From assembly GCA_010093605.1 (NCBI GenBank), contig MU004181.1, positions 496,001 to 560,000 of the forward strand: DNA of 64,000 bases, given 5' to 3'. The DNA is from Lophium mytilinum. Its lineage: Eukaryota; Ascomycota; Dothideomycetes; Mytilinidiales; Mytilinidiaceae. The notes beneath the pieces were generated by a model, which did not search any database, was not told the DNA's origin, and worked only from the letters and a program-made list of their open reading frames with translations. Below, one piece after another: positions 60,699 through 64,000 of this stretch (the first letter of the stretch is position 1; every line of letters starts with the position of its first letter). A program made the position numbers and the translations under genes.

Positions 60699-61554
60699 AG
60701 TCGTTCGTGGCGTGCTCGTCTCAAGTGCGCGTCCGTCGTCCCCCTCGTAATCGTAAACAACGTCGAGAAGTTGTCGTGCGTATCCGGGTGTTGAAGGAGC
60801 TGTCCATGAGACTGTATTCGGGGGTCATTGGGGTGGTGCGATGGGTGTGGATGTGGTGGTGAGGCGTGGGGATGGGACGCGGCGTGATGCGAGGTTTAAA
60901 TGATGGGGCCTTATCGATTGCGAGTCATAGCGGTGGAACGCATGACGTGGGGATTGTGTGGCGCAGCTGGACAGGAACAGTCAGAGGGGGGAGAGGTGAG
61001 TAATAATTGGAGTGAGTCCAAAGGAATGAAGTCGGAAATGTGAATATTTTTAGGGCTTGATTTTATATAGTTTCTCGTTTTCGTGGATCATTGGAGATGT
61101 TGAGCATTGGCTGTGGCGGTGCCTAGTAGGCCGCTTTTGCAGCTGCGGAGTTCAGTGACGGGAGAGAAATCGGCATCATCTATTCCATCACTGCCATCAT
61201 CAACAGCAGCATCTGTGGCATGATGCATCCTGCTCCAGGGTTACTCGACAACATCTTGAAATTTGAGCGTATTCTACAAACCTAGAGGACAAAAGGGCGC
61301 AAGAACGAAAGGGCGGAGATGGAAGGGCGGTTGCTGGATTCATTGACTTAACACCATCCGCGAGTAGCAGTTGGACCTGACAATGATCTTACTTCATCTC
61401 AGTATCATCGCTGCCTGGTTTCCAAGCTTTTCTCGATATCATATTTCTCGAAGCGAGGTATCAGGAAGTATTAATCTATCTACTATCTATTTTATCTACT
61501 TCAATCTACCCCATCATCTCCCTCTCAATCATCTCAGCCGTGCCAATCGTATAA
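60699..61554. other. intergenic region upstream of the GTPase gene and downstream of the IDO gene
   Basis: About 860 bases, no gene supported. A polypyrimidine/TATCTA-rich patch (61470-61540) lies downstream of the IDO stop. Confidence 0.45.
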
Positions 61555-63220
61555 TTATGCAGCCTTGACCCCCCTTTCGCCACAGTACTTGGCAACCTCC
61601 TTTCTTAAGCTGCCAGCCTGAGCATCCGCCACGTCCATCACGTCTTGCACGCCGGTAACACCCTTGCAGTAACCTGCGGCCTCATTCATCTGCGCGAGAA
61701 CGGCTTGGAGCTGGTTTGGCAACCACTGGTTTCTATCAGCTTTCATCCGCCGTCTCCTTCAATTGAACTTACGGTTACAATCGGGCTTCCTCCAGTCGCA
61801 GTAGGATGCGCTGTCCGCTTCAAGATATACTCCCTAGTAAAGCACCAATGCCGCCACCTGAAGTCTCGCACCTGATCAAGTGCGAACAAGTACAGCGCCG
61901 CACTTGACGGGTCCGCGAGCGCGAAGTTCTTCAGGGAAGCCGACTCCGCGCAGTCGCGAACGGCGATGAGGAAATCGCGATGATTACCTGGGCGGTAGGC
62001 GCGGAAGTCCTTTAGGATGTCGGTGAGAGGTGTCTCCGGCATGGTGATTTGCAAGAGATTGTCGCAGAGGGGGATCTAGATTACGTTAATTATCGTCGAA
62101 GAGGTCGGAATAATGCATATGGTTAGTGAAACGAACCATGCTATCATTGGCCCCAGATTCGCCACGAAACTCCATCGGTTCGTCGCGGACACCTTCATAT
62201 ACCACGCCCTTCGGAAACATGGACTGGTTCTGAATACCGAAGATGAAAGTGCGGAAGGAGGTGTAGCTGCCTGGTTTACTCTTGTTCCACATTACTAGAC
62301 ACATGTCAGTATTCTCTCATTAACCCATTATTAACTACCAGCGAAAGCAATCGGAACGTACTATTCATCACCTCATTTATCTCCGTCAACGAGGCCACAA
62401 TCTCCCGAAACGCTTCATTAAACGCTTCCCGGTTCTTCGTTAAACACGCGTTCAACGAATCGACAGTTCCTCGCACCAGCTTCGGCGAGTTCTTGACCAT
62501 AGCAATATGCACAAGGACAAAACCCGCCTCAGACGACGTGGGATCCAGCCCCTTCTCGAACGCGCGAACGAGTCTCAGATTATCATAATCCAAGCCCGCT
62601 TTCGGGTTCTCAAGACGGTAGTTGTATAGCGCATACGAGCCTGCATACTCCATGAACGGCTTGAAGCCCGCACTGCACACCCGTTAGTCACGTGATCAAC
62701 CAACATCCAAGTCAAATCTCAAGCGAAAGGAGGGACAAAGAACCTGGGGACGACAACAATACAAAAGAACATACATCTCAGCAACCTTCACGATCGGCAA
62801 ACTGATCGCGGCGGGCAACACCTGCCGCCCTAATCCGTACTCCTCGCCCCGCATGAACCGCAGATGGCATGGCTCGAGCAGGTACGCCGATGCGAGGAAA
62901 GAGTAGTCGCGGTATAACGCGTTCATTAGCGGGAGATCGGCGCGGTACTTCTCAATCGCGTTGCTCAGGTCTGGTAACTCATCGCGGACTGCTGCACCCA
63001 GGGCGCCGGTTGCTAGTAAACCTGGTGAGCCGGATGCAGTCACGATAGGCATGCGGGTCAAGAGGGATTCGAGGGGGGCGAACTCGGTGGGGAGGTGGAC
63101 AATGGGGTCGGCGCGGGGGAGGAAGCCGCGCGAGGTGGAGACCATGAAGGCGGGGAGGGTGGTGTCTTTGGGACGGGGGTCCGTCATGACATTGAAGTCG
63201 AAGGTGGGTAGGGGTGCCAT
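61555..63220 (-). CDS. indoleamine 2,3-dioxygenase (tryptophan to N-formylkynurenine)
   Basis: Five exons (63220-62775, 62672-62362, 62294-62137, 62075-61773, 61725-61555) encode 462 residues, a normal fungal IDO length. The N-terminal G-F-L-P-R-A-D-P-I-V-H-L-P and the F-R-T-F-I-F-G block are family signatures. So are S-M-F-P-K-G-V-V-Y-E-G, S-G-A-N-D-S-M-I-P and the F-R-A-Y-R-P-G-N-H-R-D-F-L block. The expected proximal heme ligand is H381 in F-R-W-R-H-W. IDO is a cytosolic heme dioxygenase that opens the indole ring of tryptophan and feeds NAD+ synthesis through kynurenine. The third intron uses a GTTCGT donor, which is weak, but only this junction restores the S-M|I-P motif. The start at 63220 has no signal peptide. 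Related fungi often carry several IDO paralogues, so the subtype is not given. Confidence 0.95.
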
Positions 63221-64000
63221 GGTCGATGAAGCCTTGGAGGAGTGTGAGTGATGGAAGTCAATGACACCAAGGTGTAGAGAGACAAGCTGGCAGTGAGGTA
63301 CGTACGAGTCTTCAAGAAGCAGATGGCTGCCCGGTATGTTTCAGCGATGTATTAACCCTTCAATTGCAAAGATAATCTCAAAATGGTTCCCAGAGATAGC
63401 TCAGTTGATGACAAAGGCTCTTCGCTTCTTTCAAAGTATTTTCGAAACTTGGTGGTGGCGGCTCAACCACGAACAATTTTCTGCTTATATGGCGAGGCCG
63501 GATCCGTTCCGGCCTCCTGATAGCAATAATTCCGGCCTCACCCTCCACGAGGAAAAATTGTCCTAATTCGTACGTAATAACCTCATCATGCGCCCTGAAG
63601 CTTGACTAACAGTATCCACACCGTTGATGGGATAATTGAGACCCCGCTCGCGATGAGGTATGTGTTGTTGTCGTCGTTGAGGCCCCTGGGGGGTGGATGG
63701 GAGTGCCAAGACTTGGGTTTGGTCACGATTTTATTTCATACAAATGTATTCCTCAAATGATCTGAATCTTCTCCGCGTCTCTAATGGTTTTCAAGATCAT
63801 CTGTAGACTTTTTTGGTGGTGTTGGCGTTGTCGTCGCTCTCATCGCCGTCGGTCGTCGTCGTGAGGCTTGAGGCGTTCCTCGTTATCAGCAGGCCGGTGG
63901 TACGCTAACGACGAACCACACCGCCGATTCTTAGCTCCCGCTTTTACGGCACGAAGGATTCTAGACCAATCGTTACCAAAGGGCGGAAGCTGACGTGTGC
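63221..64000. other. upstream region of the IDO gene, otherwise featureless
   Basis: Contains the presumed promoter of the minus-strand IDO gene. The ORF at 63336-63566 is unsupported. Nothing else is recognised before the window ends. Confidence 0.4.

Overview
This window is nuclear DNA of a filamentous ascomycete, most likely a dothideomycete. The evidence is short GT-AG introns (about 47-112 bp) with CTAAC/CTGAC-like branch points, many proteins that open with an F-box-like L-P-x-E-L-R motif, a WSC-domain secreted protein, a NACHT-type NLR, and Pezizomycotina-style housekeeping genes. The class assignment is inference. No rRNA, no intact tRNA, no CRISPR and no recognisable LTR or retroviral element was found.

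Layout. 1-10.5 kb: the 3' end of an F-box-like gene, a tandem pair of paralogues sharing F-I-A-L-T-P-P, a U6 snRNA gene with a downstream B box, and a secreted double-WSC protein. 10.5-13 kb: gene-free, ending in a roughly 97-bp satellite array. 13-15.5 kb: a convergent pair of paralogous small membrane proteins with acidic tails. 15.5-41.8 kb: a gene-poor compartment of relics and repeats. It holds minisatellites, duplicated segments, an RBR-zinc-finger relic, a polyketide-synthase SAT relic, a long near-perfect hairpin, a 12-bp minisatellite and a broken NLR, plus a few small ORFs of uncertain status. 41.8-63.2 kb: a well-ordered gene-rich block. It contains a YeeZ-like Rossmann protein, a large zinc-finger/F-box protein, a 109-bp-unit satellite array, a mitochondrial-type zinc alcohol dehydrogenase, a U-box cyclophilin (PPIL2/Cyp8 type), three F-box-type genes, an unknown protein, a GTPBP1-like GTPase with six exons and an indoleamine 2,3-dioxygenase with five exons.

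The most striking observation is that two introns in unrelated genes 43 kb apart (1203-1486 and 44244-44546) are homologous over most of their length. That is the signature of introner-like elements, introns that multiply as mobile units. A second theme is that the satellites at 12 kb and 46-47 kb appear to derive from one family, with a solo fragment at 58.2 kb.

The housekeeping genes do not form an operon-like pathway. They are independent fungal transcription units, several divergent or convergent with short spacers (for example 77 bp between 18152 and 18230, and 76 bp between 53515 and 53592). Exon boundaries were deduced by reading frames and splice motifs by eye. They are reliable for the conserved genes and tentative for the small unknown ones.
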